Positions 1-8,158 of a stretch of 64,000 bases of DNA are shown piece by piece. The stretch's first letter is position 1. Each line of letters begins with the position of its first letter. Source of the stretch: Bacillota bacterium. GTDB taxonomy: Bacteria; Bacillota; Clostridia; Peptostreptococcales; Anaerovoracaceae. Position numbers and translations under genes: made by a program. The notes beneath the pieces are model-generated. The model ran no database searches. It was not told where the DNA came from and worked only from the letters and a program-made list of their open reading frames with translations. Where the stretch lies: assembly GCA_030526355.1 (NCBI GenBank), contig JAUNDC010000005.1, positions 1 to 64,000 of the forward strand, in the 5' to 3' direction.

Positions 1-10
1 TAAATACTTA

Positions 11-39
11 TTGACATTTATAGTAGTATGCGATATTAT
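11..39 (+). promoter_or_regulatory. Sigma-A type promoter of the protease operon
   Basis: TTGACA at 11-16 and TATTAT at 34-39 are separated by 17 bases, close to the vegetative consensus. It is the only good promoter seen upstream of the protease at 125 and probably drives the three genes to 2546. Confidence 0.6.
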
Positions 40-124
40 TTGTATAAATTCATTATTAGGAAAACCATAAATCAATATTTTATTTAATGAAGAGGATTAT
101 GTGTATATCTGAGGAAACCAGAGT

Positions 125-1198
125 ATGAATAAAATTGTAAAAACACTAATTGCTTTAGGAACTGTTCTTATATTGGGTATTAATATCTATTCTTTTATTG
201 ACGCTAAAGCCTATGATCCGGGATTTAAAAATCAATGGTATTTGGATAATGATGAAACGGGGGTTGATATTAATGCAAAAAAAATGTGGAAAATGTTGAA
301 AAAAAAGACATCTCAAGAGGAGGTCGTTGTAGCTGTAATTGATACCGGGGTATATTATACTTATGATGAACTTGTGGATACCCAATGGATTAATAGTGAT
401 GAGGTCGCTTCAAATGGGATTGATGATGATAATAATGGCTTTATTGATGATATATATGGATGGTCATTTGTGGACAATAAGCCTTTTGATACATCAATGG
501 TTGAAAGCAATCATGGAACTATGTGTGCAGGAATTATAGCAGCGAGACATAACGGTAAAGGTATTGAAGGAGTTACTAAGAATAGAAATATTAAAATTAT
601 GTCTGTAAAAGTACTCTCATCCGAACAATCTATTGGAGAAGGTACTGTGAAACATGTGGTAGAAGGTATTTCCTATGCAGAAAAAAATGGAGCTGATATT
701 TGTAATTTGAGTTTTAGTACAGAGAAAAATAGCACGGAGCTGTACAATGCAATTAAATTTTCAAAAATGTTATTTGTTGTATCCGCAGGGAATAACAATT
801 CTATGCTCAGAATTAATATTGATAAGAAAAAGAGCTATCCAGGCTCATATATGCTAGATAATCTAATAACTGTTGCCAATATGACAGATGAAGGGAAACT
901 TGCTAAAGGTTCAAATTATGGAAAGAAGACGGTCGATGTTATAGCTCCAGGATCAAGAATTTACTGTATTAGTGATAATCAGACGTATGGGTATGTTTCG
1001 GGAACCTCTTTTTCAGCTCCAATCGTAACGGGAATAGCCGCTAATATTCTTTCCATAGATAATAGTGCTTCTTCTGAACGAGTAAAGAAAATAATATGTG
1101 ATACAGTAAATCTAACTGATGATTTATATGATAAATGCTCTTCTGGTGGATATGTTAATGGTGCAAAAGCAATCGAACAATGTATGAAAGGAGATTGA
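125..1198 (+). CDS. Secreted S8 (subtilisin-like) serine protease
   Basis: A 357-residue subtilase. The N-terminus has a Lys-containing start and a hydrophobic stretch (about residues 7-24) that looks like a signal peptide or anchor. The catalytic triad is visible as Asp73 (VIDTG), His130 (NHGTMCAG) and Ser295 (SGTSFSAP), with the oxyanion Asn223 in AGNNN. An Asn/Asp-rich insertion around residues 98-110 (GIDDDNNGFIDD) is the calcium-binding type segment common in bacterial subtilases. All key residues are present, so it should be active, probably at the cell surface. No long propeptide is evident. The stop codon is followed after one base by the next gene, so the two are co-transcribed. A plausible role is maturation of the secreted product encoded next door; that is inference from adjacency. 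Confidence 0.9.
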   Translation: MNKIVKTLIALGTVLILGINIYSFIDAKAYDPGFKNQWYLDNDETGVDINAKKMWKMLKKKTSQEEVVVAVIDTGVYYTYDELVDTQWINSDEVASNGIDDDNNGFIDDIYGWSFVDNKPFDTSMVESNHGTMCAGIIAARHNGKGIEGVTKNRNIKIMSVKVLSSEQSIGEGTVKHVVEGISYAEKNGADICNLSFSTEKNSTELYNAIKFSKMLFVVSAGNNNSMLRINIDKKKSYPGSYMLDNLITVANMTDEGKLAKGSNYGKKTVDVIAPGSRIYCISDNQTYGYVSGTSFSAPIVTGIAANILSIDNSASSERVKKIICDTVNLTDDLYDKCSSGGYVNGAKAIEQCMKGD

Positions 1199-1199
1199 A

Positions 1200-2084
1200 A
1201 TGGAAAACAAAAATGTAATGAAAAGAGTAGTTGTTATTACAATCGGTGCACTTTTATGTGCGACGCCCTTTTTAGCAAGCCTTCAAGCATCAACTTATGC
1301 TAGTACGATTACTGATGTAAAAGTGTTATCTAATAATAATCTTGTTCAAGAAAAGGAGCTGGCAGTCTTAGATTCTGAGGTATTTGATTCTGATATTGCA
1401 AAAGAAACGGTCGAGTTTTTTTATCAACTAAGTAATGGCAATATGGATATAGTTCAAATTGATAAAGAAAAGATTGTCCTTAATGTTTCTGTTGACAAAA
1501 ATCGTGCGGAAGTTGCCGTTAATCATGCTAATGACGAATTAGTAGAGTTTAAGATTCTAGAGAATGGAAAGGAAGATATTATTGCATTCAATGATAAGGG
1601 CGAGATCTTTAGCGAAGGAGAAAAAGTAATTATTGATGAGGTCATTGAGGATACAAGTAACAATGAGGTTATGGCCGATTCACAGCAGAGGGTAGAGTCG
1701 TGTCCTTACGGCAGTGCGGCAAAGTATACATACGATGCGAATAAAACTGTAACTAAATCTTCCAAGTTGCCTAAAAAGATTGTTCAATATACAGTAACAG
1801 GTCTATCTGCAATTATTGCAGGCGCTTTAACAATGGGCGTTGGCACAGGATTTGTTGTGGCGATGGCAACTAATTTGATTAGTGATGTTGCAGTTAATCA
1901 AATGAAGACTTGGAAAACTGTAGGTAAAGTGTATTACCATAGTAGCAAGAAAAAGTTTATGGTAGAAAGTTCTATAGGGTGTCAAAAGGAAGCGACCACA
2001 GGGTATGGGAAAAAGAGTGATGGCTCTTGGAAAAAGGAATATTCAAAAAATATTTGGTTATATATGCACACAAATGGGGCATAG
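1200..2084 (+). CDS. Secreted protein of unknown function with a Gly/Ala-rich hydrophobic segment
   Basis: A 294-residue protein that I do not recognise with certainty. It has a clear signal peptide (Lys/Arg near residues 3-10, hydrophobic core to about residue 30, small residues after). The middle is acidic and polar. A long uncharged stretch at about residues 198-235 contains repeated Gly/Ala/Thr with a glycine-zipper look (IIAGALTMGVGTGFVVAMA), which could insert into membranes. The C-terminus is basic and aromatic. The gene starts one base after the S8 protease stop, with GGAG in the protease's last codons as ribosome site, and is followed closely by a membrane protein. Protease, exported amphipathic protein and small membrane protein is the arrangement of some large bacteriocins (for example geobacillin-26-like proteins), but that assignment is speculative. 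Confidence 0.6.
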   Translation: MENKNVMKRVVVITIGALLCATPFLASLQASTYASTITDVKVLSNNNLVQEKELAVLDSEVFDSDIAKETVEFFYQLSNGNMDIVQIDKEKIVLNVSVDKNRAEVAVNHANDELVEFKILENGKEDIIAFNDKGEIFSEGEKVIIDEVIEDTSNNEVMADSQQRVESCPYGSAAKYTYDANKTVTKSSKLPKKIVQYTVTGLSAIIAGALTMGVGTGFVVAMATNLISDVAVNQMKTWKTVGKVYYHSSKKKFMVESSIGCQKEATTGYGKKSDGSWKKEYSKNIWLYMHTNGA

Positions 2085-2126
2085 AGATCTATGAAAATAA
2101 TCGAGGATTTAAGAAAAGGTGATGGA

Positions 2127-2546
2127 ATGATTCGTGAAGTAATGCTCGCCAGGTGTATTCTCTTTATAAGTATAATTAGTTTAGCACTGACAATCATGCG
2201 AGATTTGGAATTTATACAGTCGGTATTTTTACTGTATATATTAATAGGACTATTGGCATTGTTAATATTTTTAGTTGTGCAATTTCGATTGGATATTTAT
2301 AAAAGCAAATTATTTATAGATTCTAGCGGTAATGATGACCTTAGGAAAAAGATAAATAAATCTGTACAAGTAATTTTAGTGTTTAGTATCATTGCAGAAG
2401 CATTTTTGCTTCTATTAGTAACACATGCTTTTAGCTTAACAAAGATATCATGGCTTCTGGGAATTATAGGAATGATTGTTGCATATTGTTTCTTTCTTTT
2501 ACAATGGGTGATATCACTGCGCAATGCTGTAAAAGCAAAAAAATGA
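2127..2546 (+). CDS. Small four-helix membrane protein
   Basis: About 139 residues with four strongly hydrophobic segments (near residues 5-24, 30-52, 80-104 and 108-128) joined by short charged loops. No recognisable domain. The chosen start has AAGGTG five bases upstream. An in-frame ATG at 2091 would add 12 residues but has only a weak GGGG far upstream. It is the third gene of the protease operon. If the secreted protein at 1200 is toxic, a membrane protein in this place would be a candidate immunity or export partner; nothing in the sequence proves it. The operon ends against the ISL3 insertion. Confidence 0.6.
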   Translation: MIREVMLARCILFISIISLALTIMRDLEFIQSVFLLYILIGLLALLIFLVVQFRLDIYKSKLFIDSSGNDDLRKKINKSVQVILVFSIIAEAFLLLLVTHAFSLTKISWLLGIIGMIVAYCFFLLQWVISLRNAVKAKK

Positions 2547-2562
2547 GACTCTGCTAAAAATT

Positions 2563-4114
2563 GGTTCTAAAAAATATGTTGGGGTGGCTCTCAGATAGGG
2601 AGTCATCTTTTTTAATGAAAAGAAAAGCATTAGAAGCCTGAATGCTGTAGAATAAAGCTGCGAAACAAATATCCAACAGAGACAAGGAGGCAACTAATGA
2701 TCTACAGTGATTGTATCGAAAAACTGCTCCAATTAAAAGATGTAATTGTAACAAATATTGAATGTCAGAGCCGCGAAATGCATATATGGCTCAGAATGGA
2801 ACAACGAATGCACTTCTGCCCTTGCTGCGGAACCATCACAAGCAAAGTCCATGATTACCGTACTCAACTGGTAAAAGATATTTCCATATCAGGATATGAT
2901 ACCATTCTTCACCTTAGAAAACGCCGTCATGTATGTCCTGAATGTGGCAAACGATTCGATGAGCATATTGATTTTCTGCCTCGATATCGACAATTTACTA
3001 ACAGAGTAAGTATGCAGATTTTCGAACAGCTTAAGGAGTGCCGCAGCATTAAAAGTATTGCTGTGCAGAACAATATGTCACCTCCGACAGCAGCCAGAAT
3101 CATCAATGAAATCGATTTTAAAACAAGTAAGCTTCCTCTAGTTCTGGCTATCGATGAATTCAGAGGAAATGCAGAGGGCGAAAAATTCCAGTGTATTCTC
3201 GCTGATCCGGAGAACAGGAGGATTGTAGACATTCTTCCAAACAGAAAACATGATATGATACGTCACTACCTCCTCAAGTTCAGCAACCGTAAAGATGTGA
3301 AATTTGTTGTAATGGACATGACCGGTGGATACCGTAAACTGATGCATGAATTGTTTCCCCAGGCGAAGATCATCGTGGATAAATATCATTACGTGCGTCA
3401 GATCACCTATGCCCTTGAACGTGTTCGTGTAGAAGAACAGAAGAAATATTCAGAGCAATGGCGCAGATACTTCAAGCGAAGTAAATACGTATTGCTGAAA
3501 GATACTCGTAAACTGACAATGGAAGATCGCCTGCAACTTGATAATATGTTTCGCATTTCAAAGGATCTATATAAGGCATATCAGCTGAAACAGCAGTTTG
3601 AACATGTAAAAGAAAGCAGCAGTCGTGAAGAAGCTGCAAATAGGCTAAGCCGATGGATCATGGATGCACAGAAAAGCGGCCTTATGGAATTCATAAAGGT
3701 ATCGTTTACTTATCAGAACTGGAGTAAAGAAATCCTGAACTCGTTCGAATACCCATATACTAATGGATATATTGAAGGGTGCAATAACAGAATAAAGGTG
3801 CTCAAAAGAGTTTCCTTTGGCATGCCTGGATTTGCAAGATTCCGTAGACGGATCATGCATATTATGATAAATTGATGACGGTCAGAGACCGGGCAGTGCT
3901 AAAACTGAATATCGAAAGACCAGCGAGCTACACGGTGTCAATATATTTTAGTGTTCTTTGTCCGGAATATCTGACAGAAAAAAATAACTTTATCTACAAA
4001 CAAAATATCTGTGGATGCTTCATGTAGGAGCCAGTTAAAAAACAATGATTTTTAAAAACAAAGAGGCTCTGAAATACTTGGAGTATCGTCCACCCCAACA
4101 TTCTTTACAGAGCC
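2563..4114 (+). mobile_element. ISL3-family insertion sequence, apparently complete
   Basis: Imperfect inverted repeats of about 25 bp bound the element: the left end begins GGTTCT and both ends share the block TGTTGGGGTGG (complement CCACCCCAACA at the right). The 8 bases before the left end (TAAAAATT) and after the right end (TAAAAATA) match at 7 of 8 positions, fitting the 8-bp target duplication of ISL3 elements. One intact transposase lies inside. The 3876-4062 tail is non-coding. Confidence 0.8.
2697..3875 (+). CDS. ISL3-family transposase
   Basis: A 392-residue DDE transposase. The N-terminus carries a zinc-finger pair (CPCCG about residues 41-45 and CPEC about 80-83), then a helix-turn-helix region and the DDE core. 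Candidate catalytic residues are Asp in LAIDEFRG, Asp in VVMDMTGGY and Glu in NGYIEGCNNRIK near the C-terminus. RIKVLKRVSFG is the usual ISL3 tail motif. Length is normal for the family and there are no frameshifts. AAGGAGG lies just upstream of the ATG. It mobilises the surrounding element by cut-and-paste between the terminal repeats. Confidence 0.93.
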   Translation: MIYSDCIEKLLQLKDVIVTNIECQSREMHIWLRMEQRMHFCPCCGTITSKVHDYRTQLVKDISISGYDTILHLRKRRHVCPECGKRFDEHIDFLPRYRQFTNRVSMQIFEQLKECRSIKSIAVQNNMSPPTAARIINEIDFKTSKLPLVLAIDEFRGNAEGEKFQCILADPENRRIVDILPNRKHDMIRHYLLKFSNRKDVKFVVMDMTGGYRKLMHELFPQAKIIVDKYHYVRQITYALERVRVEEQKKYSEQWRRYFKRSKYVLLKDTRKLTMEDRLQLDNMFRISKDLYKAYQLKQQFEHVKESSSREEAANRLSRWIMDAQKSGLMEFIKVSFTYQNWSKEILNSFEYPYTNGYIEGCNNRIKVLKRVSFGMPGFARFRRRIMHIMIN

Positions 4115-4177
4115 TAAAAATATACGAGGCTCTGATATTTTTGGAGTACGCTCCACCCCAACATTTTTAACAGAACC
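4063..4177. repeat. Two tandem copies of the ISL3 right terminus
   Basis: Two 52-base units, 4063-4114 and 4126-4177, start 63 bases apart and differ at only a few positions. Each begins GAGGCTCTG and ends in CAGARCC, so each unit is itself bounded by a 7-base inverted repeat. The first unit is the right end of the ISL3 element; the second is an extra solo end just outside it. Confidence 0.75.
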
Positions 4178-4280
4178 AAAAGAAAAAAGCGACTCTGTTG
4201 TCGCTTCTGTCTCTCCTAGTCAAACCATACTATTGTCGCAAACCCGCGCCTGTAGAAGTAGTAGTTCGAATAGGAACGTT

Positions 4281-4305
4281 TTGGTACACCATCAGGGGTT
4301 CGAAC
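4281..4305. other. attL: left attachment core of the integrative element
   Basis: A 25-base sequence identical to 47094-47118. It is the 3' part of tRNA-Lys (T-loop side of the T arm, acceptor 3' strand and CCA) on the minus strand, without the rest of the tRNA. This is the copy expected at the far end of an element that integrates at the 3' end of a tRNA gene. Confidence 0.88.
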
Positions 4306-4360
4306 AATTATCAAAATCTGAAAGTATTGAAAATGGAGGTTTGACACATTGCCCGATTCG

Positions 4361-4382
4361 AGTGTAAGCACAAGTGTAAGCA
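4361..4382 (+). repeat. Two AGTGTAAGCA repeats inside the left end (candidate integrase arm sites)
   Basis: AGTGTAAGCA occurs at 4361-4370 and 4373-4382. The same 10-mer occurs three times at the other end (46913, 46933, 46953). Tn916-type integrases bind such arm sites with their N-terminal domain, and the integrase here has that domain. Confidence 0.65.
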
Positions 4383-4472
4383 TTTTGGTGGATGCTGCAG
4401 TAGGGGCTTACATGGTGGAAAAGCTTTGGGTATAATTGATATTAAATTGTTTAGTTTGAGTAATTCTATGAA

Positions 4473-5069
4473 TTAGAACGCAATAGAGTAATCAAAGCCA
4501 ATATCTAAACAATACATTATAGCATTGTTTAGAGTTGTTTGATTATTACAAAAAGCTCTATCACGCATATCAAGTGAAGACGGATAAATTCCTTTAATCG
4601 GTGGTGCTTCTGTATAAAATGGTCCTGTGTACTGCTTTTCCATACTATCTTTTGAGACTACGAAAAAGTTGGATATCATGATTCCTTTATTCTGTGCAGT
4701 TTTCTTTATTTCGGTTAAAACCTCTTTTAATTCAGGCGTGAAGTCAATTATTATTTTAGCTCCAATTTCTCCTTTGAGGAAGTAATTTTTCTTTTTATAT
4801 TGAATAATTCTTATAGGTATTTTTGATAACCGACGGGTTACCCAACCTTCACATGTATCCATATCAACAGAACTGAAATAAAAAGTACCAGAAATTCGAT
4901 TTATGCTATTTGTTTCTGTGTAGTCACCAGAGCGGCTCTTAGTTTTAATAGTATTTTCAAGCGTTTCTAAAACTTCCATTGCGGCATTATGTATATCGTT
5001 GATACGTCGCTGTTTTTCTTCATCAAACTTTGCATTTCGCATTGTTAGCAATTCATCTTTCAGCGTCAT
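4473..5069 (-). CDS. Hypothetical protein at the left end of the element
   Basis: A 198-residue soluble protein I do not recognise. The N-terminal third is charged and probably helical (residues 1-48); the rest looks alpha/beta with a basic patch (IIQYKKKNYFLKG) and a conserved-looking Tyr/Pro-rich segment (GPFYTEAPPIKGIYPSS) near residue 150. No signal peptide or membrane segment. The ATG follows AGGAATGATTTGACC, a modest ribosome site. It is the first gene inside attL and is transcribed toward the end of the element, away from the signalling island. Accessory cargo is the safest call. Confidence 0.55.
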   Translation of the reverse strand: MTLKDELLTMRNAKFDEEKQRRINDIHNAAMEVLETLENTIKTKSRSGDYTETNSINRISGTFYFSSVDMDTCEGWVTRRLSKIPIRIIQYKKKNYFLKGEIGAKIIIDFTPELKEVLTEIKKTAQNKGIMISNFFVVSKDSMEKQYTGPFYTEAPPIKGIYPSSLDMRDRAFCNNQTTLNNAIMYCLDIGFDYSIAF

Positions 5070-5689
5070 TGGTCAAATCATTCCTTTCATAACAAATTAT
5101 TAATAATCTTATACTGTTGTTTTATAAATTTCAATATTGAGAAAAAGATTTTTGTAGTGTTAGATATTAAATATCGTATGATTTAAGCAGATTTTATATT
5201 AGTATTAGAACATAATTGTTAATCTGATCATAATCAATTGCAATCATCGTATTTTTCCTTTACCACCAATAACATTTATACAAACTCTAAAATAAAATTT
5301 TCTCACACCAGTGAAAAGTATCATATAATTACTCAAACTTCTTTTTTCCAATTTTATTGAATGAAAAAAACTACAACAAGAATTATGATTAATATATAAT
5401 AATTAGTTTTTGTATATTCCGTACTCAAGAAACTACAATTTCGGAATAATGGAAACCAGTGTTCCGGAACACGGGAACTGGGATAATTTGGCATAGTGGC
5501 TACATATCAGGTAATGGGCTCATGTCAAGCTCAGAGCCACTTTGTGGTACTTTTGCAGGTTTGACATGAGTTCGGTACCTGATACCATCTTAAGCTCAAA
5601 TCTTAATCTAGAAATGGTTTCCTAACCCCTGGACAGTATGGACATGAGCACCTGATTATTCATTTTGAAGAATTGCGATGGAGGGAAAT
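5070..5689. other. 620-bp non-coding region with a parB-like start remnant, palindrome and duplicated leader
   Basis: There is no credible gene here. Around 5265-5285 the complement retains the codons for the start of the ParB-like protein at 39500 (CINVIGGKG versus CINAVGGKG), so this is a decayed second copy. GTGTTCCGGAACAC at 5459-5472 is a perfect 14-bp palindrome. Arms 5505-5528 and 5561-5584 form an inverted repeat matching at 20 of 24 positions, with a CCAC/GTGG hairpin in the loop. The segment 5561-5650 is closely similar to 39609-39700. Confidence 0.65.
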
Positions 5690-7474
5690 ATGATAATGAG
5701 AGGAAAGATAGTGGAAGAAAATGGTCATACATTTTTTATAGGAAAAAGTGAAGACTGCGAAAAGAGAATAAAAAAGAATGTAATGGCAACTTTCTCAGAT
5801 GAAACAAAAAACTATATAATCCTTTTCGAGGGAAACGAGGTGGAAAAACTTAGTATTGAAGGGTATACATATATTGAAATCAACAGTGATATGTTGCTAA
5901 AACCCTTATCGTTGCCTGAAAAATTTGAGGTAGATTATAGTGCAATTGAAAATATTCATTTTATATTATTCGAAAATGAGGATAAAAACAATATTGGTGA
6001 CGAAAAACAAACTCATTTAATCCCTGTGATTTTTATGTTGAGTGATGATGAAATTTATAATATGGACAAGTGTAAAATAGCTATAAAACATTGTTTGAAG
6101 AAATATAAAGATAATTTTACAAATGAAGAAAAGAGCATAATAGTTGAAGTGGTTTCATCGATTTTAAACGAAAAAGTTGAAGTATTTGGAATAAAAAAAG
6201 AAATGTTGTGGAAAAAAAGAACAGAGAAACTTTTTGATTTAGACGAGGAAACGTGCCTTTTATTTATATTGGAATCGAATGTGTTGTCCGCTAATTCTGA
6301 GATTATGAAGATAATAGAAGATGATAATATAATGATAAGCGATGTGATAAAGAAGTTTGTCAGAAGTGAAGCATTATTTTATTATGATAAAAAAATTTCA
6401 AATATTACTTCAAACTTTTCAAACAAAGATGCGGCAAAAATCATGCAGTGTAAACGAATAATTAAGGCGATTGAAGATTTAGACTTCATAATAAGTAGAG
6501 AAACAACTAGAGAGAAATGTTTAAAGTTCTTTAATGAGTGGAAGCCAAAAAAGATTGTTGAATTCCTTAATAGCACGATTATTGGACAAGAAGATGCTTG
6601 CGAGAAAGCAGCAATGGCTCTTTATAATCATGTGAAGTTATTCTTGTATCCAAATTTATATTGTCCAAAAGAAAACTACCTTTTTATAGGTAGAACAGGA
6701 ACTGGTAAAACCGAATTGTTCAGACAGTTAAAAAAGATATCACCTCTCCCTGTGATAATAGTTGATTCATCCGTTTTGACAAGTGAAGGTTTTTCTGGAG
6801 TGTCAAAGACAGGATTGTTGGCAGCACTGCGGAAAAAATATGGAGCCCAATTTGAGAATAGTATACTTGTGTTTGACGAGGCAGATAAAATAATAATGCC
6901 AGAGTTTGATTCTGAAGGTATGGATATAAATATAAACACTCAATCAGATTTGCTCAAACTTGCTGAAGAAGAGGAAATTATTATAGGACGACAGTGTATC
7001 AATGCTAAATATATTACGCTTATTATGTTAGGAAGTTTTGATGGTATTGACAAGTTTTCAACATCAGATCACACATGCGGGTTTTTAAGCAATAACATTG
7101 GTGAGTTCAATGAACTACCTAAAATAGTAACTTTAAGAAAGAGTTTATTGAAGTTTGGCATGATACCTGAGCTTTTAGGACGAATGACTGTAGTCGTTAG
7201 AATGAAAGACTTAAATAAAGATGCATTTGTAAAAATCTTATTTTCAAATATAACTAAACAAATAGAAGCACTTTATGAAGTTGACCATATTAAAATAGAC
7301 CTCAATATTGATGCACAAGTCGAATTACTATCTATGAATGATGAATCTTTAGGCGTGCGTAATATAAGAAATATTTTAACAAGTGCGATTCAAAAGAAAG
7401 TAATAAATCTTATTGAAGAATCTGAAACAGAAAAAATTATCTCAATTTCTGCAGATGATTTAAAGAAATTATAA
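5690..7474 (+). CDS. ClpX-like AAA+ ATPase
   Basis: About 594 residues. The first ~280 residues are an unrecognised, mostly alpha/beta region that replaces the ClpX zinc-binding domain. The AAA+ module follows: IIGQEDACEKAA (family box), Walker A IGRTGTGKTEL near residue 335, Walker B LVFDEADK near 395, and a sensor/arginine-finger type segment GMIPELLGRM near 495. The C-terminal alpha domain (LGVRNIRNILTSAI) matches ClpX/HslU sensor-2. These ATPases unfold protein substrates using ATP. No IGF-type ClpP-docking loop is obvious, so it may act alone. The start is chosen four bases after GGAGGG; ATG 5678 overlaps that site. It is the first gene of the signalling island and probably handles substrates of that system. 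Confidence 0.8.
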   Translation: MIMRGKIVEENGHTFFIGKSEDCEKRIKKNVMATFSDETKNYIILFEGNEVEKLSIEGYTYIEINSDMLLKPLSLPEKFEVDYSAIENIHFILFENEDKNNIGDEKQTHLIPVIFMLSDDEIYNMDKCKIAIKHCLKKYKDNFTNEEKSIIVEVVSSILNEKVEVFGIKKEMLWKKRTEKLFDLDEETCLLFILESNVLSANSEIMKIIEDDNIMISDVIKKFVRSEALFYYDKKISNITSNFSNKDAAKIMQCKRIIKAIEDLDFIISRETTREKCLKFFNEWKPKKIVEFLNSTIIGQEDACEKAAMALYNHVKLFLYPNLYCPKENYLFIGRTGTGKTELFRQLKKISPLPVIIVDSSVLTSEGFSGVSKTGLLAALRKKYGAQFENSILVFDEADKIIMPEFDSEGMDININTQSDLLKLAEEEEIIIGRQCINAKYITLIMLGSFDGIDKFSTSDHTCGFLSNNIGEFNELPKIVTLRKSLLKFGMIPELLGRMTVVVRMKDLNKDAFVKILFSNITKQIEALYEVDHIKIDLNIDAQVELLSMNDESLGVRNIRNILTSAIQKKVINLIEESETEKIISISADDLKKL

Positions 7475-7779
7475 CAGAAAGAGGAAGAAATGAGTCCCTT
7501 ATTTTAACTTATAGTTAGAATATTTTTGTATTATTTAAGTAATACAATTTTATGAAGTTATTCGCCATATGTTCTTCGTATGTGTTACAATATGCGTAAA
7601 TTTACGATATTTATATGTTAGGTTATATTTTTACTTTAAAAACAAGGCGCTAGAGATAGTTTGTATACATATACTCTTGAACGTTTATTTATTTCAAGAA
7701 AATCAGAAAAAGGATGTATTTTATAATAAGTACAATAACTGTACTAGCTATGTAACTATAGAAGAATGAATATTCCTGT
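7475..7779. other. Non-coding AT-rich spacer
   Basis: The stretch after the AAA+ gene contains a weak 66-codon frame at 7569 without a ribosome site and with AT-biased, low-complexity content. I do not consider it a gene. No hairpin with a T-run is obvious just after the stop. Confidence 0.4.
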
Positions 7780-8130
7780 GCGGTGAAACCGCCATTCCAG
7801 AACGCCGGGTACCGACATTCCATAGATTGGGGTACCGCGAATAATATAGTGTATATTAAAACTTTATGCCGCGAAAGTCGCTTGATAATGAGGGCAGGCA
7901 CAGTAAGCTATGTGCTATGGCGAGGACAAGCCAGAGGCATGTCTTTCGCCTCTGAGCCATAAATACGTGGCTGCGGAGGCTCATTGTCAAGCGAACGTGG
8001 AATAAATATGATTGCTACGTGTCAATGGTTCCTCAACTCAGTGTAAGTGAATCTGAATATCGGAATTTCAGCGGTACCAATTCTCAGGAATTACGGTACC
8101 CATTTGCTGGAACGACGGTGCAATTCTGGC
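7780..8130 (+). ncRNA. Candidate structured RNA or leader upstream of the DUF4116 gene
   Basis: This ~350-base segment is clearly more GC-rich than its surroundings and full of pairing. GCGGT/ACCGC forms a short hairpin at 7780-7792. CGCTTGATAATGAG (7879-7892) pairs with CTCATTGTCAAGCG (7980-7993), 13 Watson-Crick pairs plus one G-U. Inside it TATGGC/GCCATA (7916-7921/7956-7961) encloses CAGAGGC/GCCTCTG (7932-7938/7948-7954). Two further hairpins are closed by GGTACC pairs (7808-7836 and 8073-8100). It ends about 30 bases before the ATG at 8159. The strand is assumed from the downstream gene. I cannot match it to a known RNA family; a DNA-level role (origin or protein-binding region) remains possible. 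Confidence 0.5.
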
Positions 8131-8158
8131 AGGAATCTTCAAAGAAAGGATATATAAA

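Noticed and set aside
4063..4177. Tandem 52-base units as a possible CRISPR remnant
   Set aside because: Only two units, an 11-base gap instead of a spacer, no cas genes, and they match the ISL3 terminus.
7569..7769. 66-codon frame after the AAA+ gene
   Set aside because: AT-biased low-complexity translation and no ribosome site.
7808..8100. Four GGTACC hexamers read as restriction-avoidance or modification sites
   Set aside because: They occur in pairs closing hairpins within one structured block, so RNA/DNA folding explains them better.
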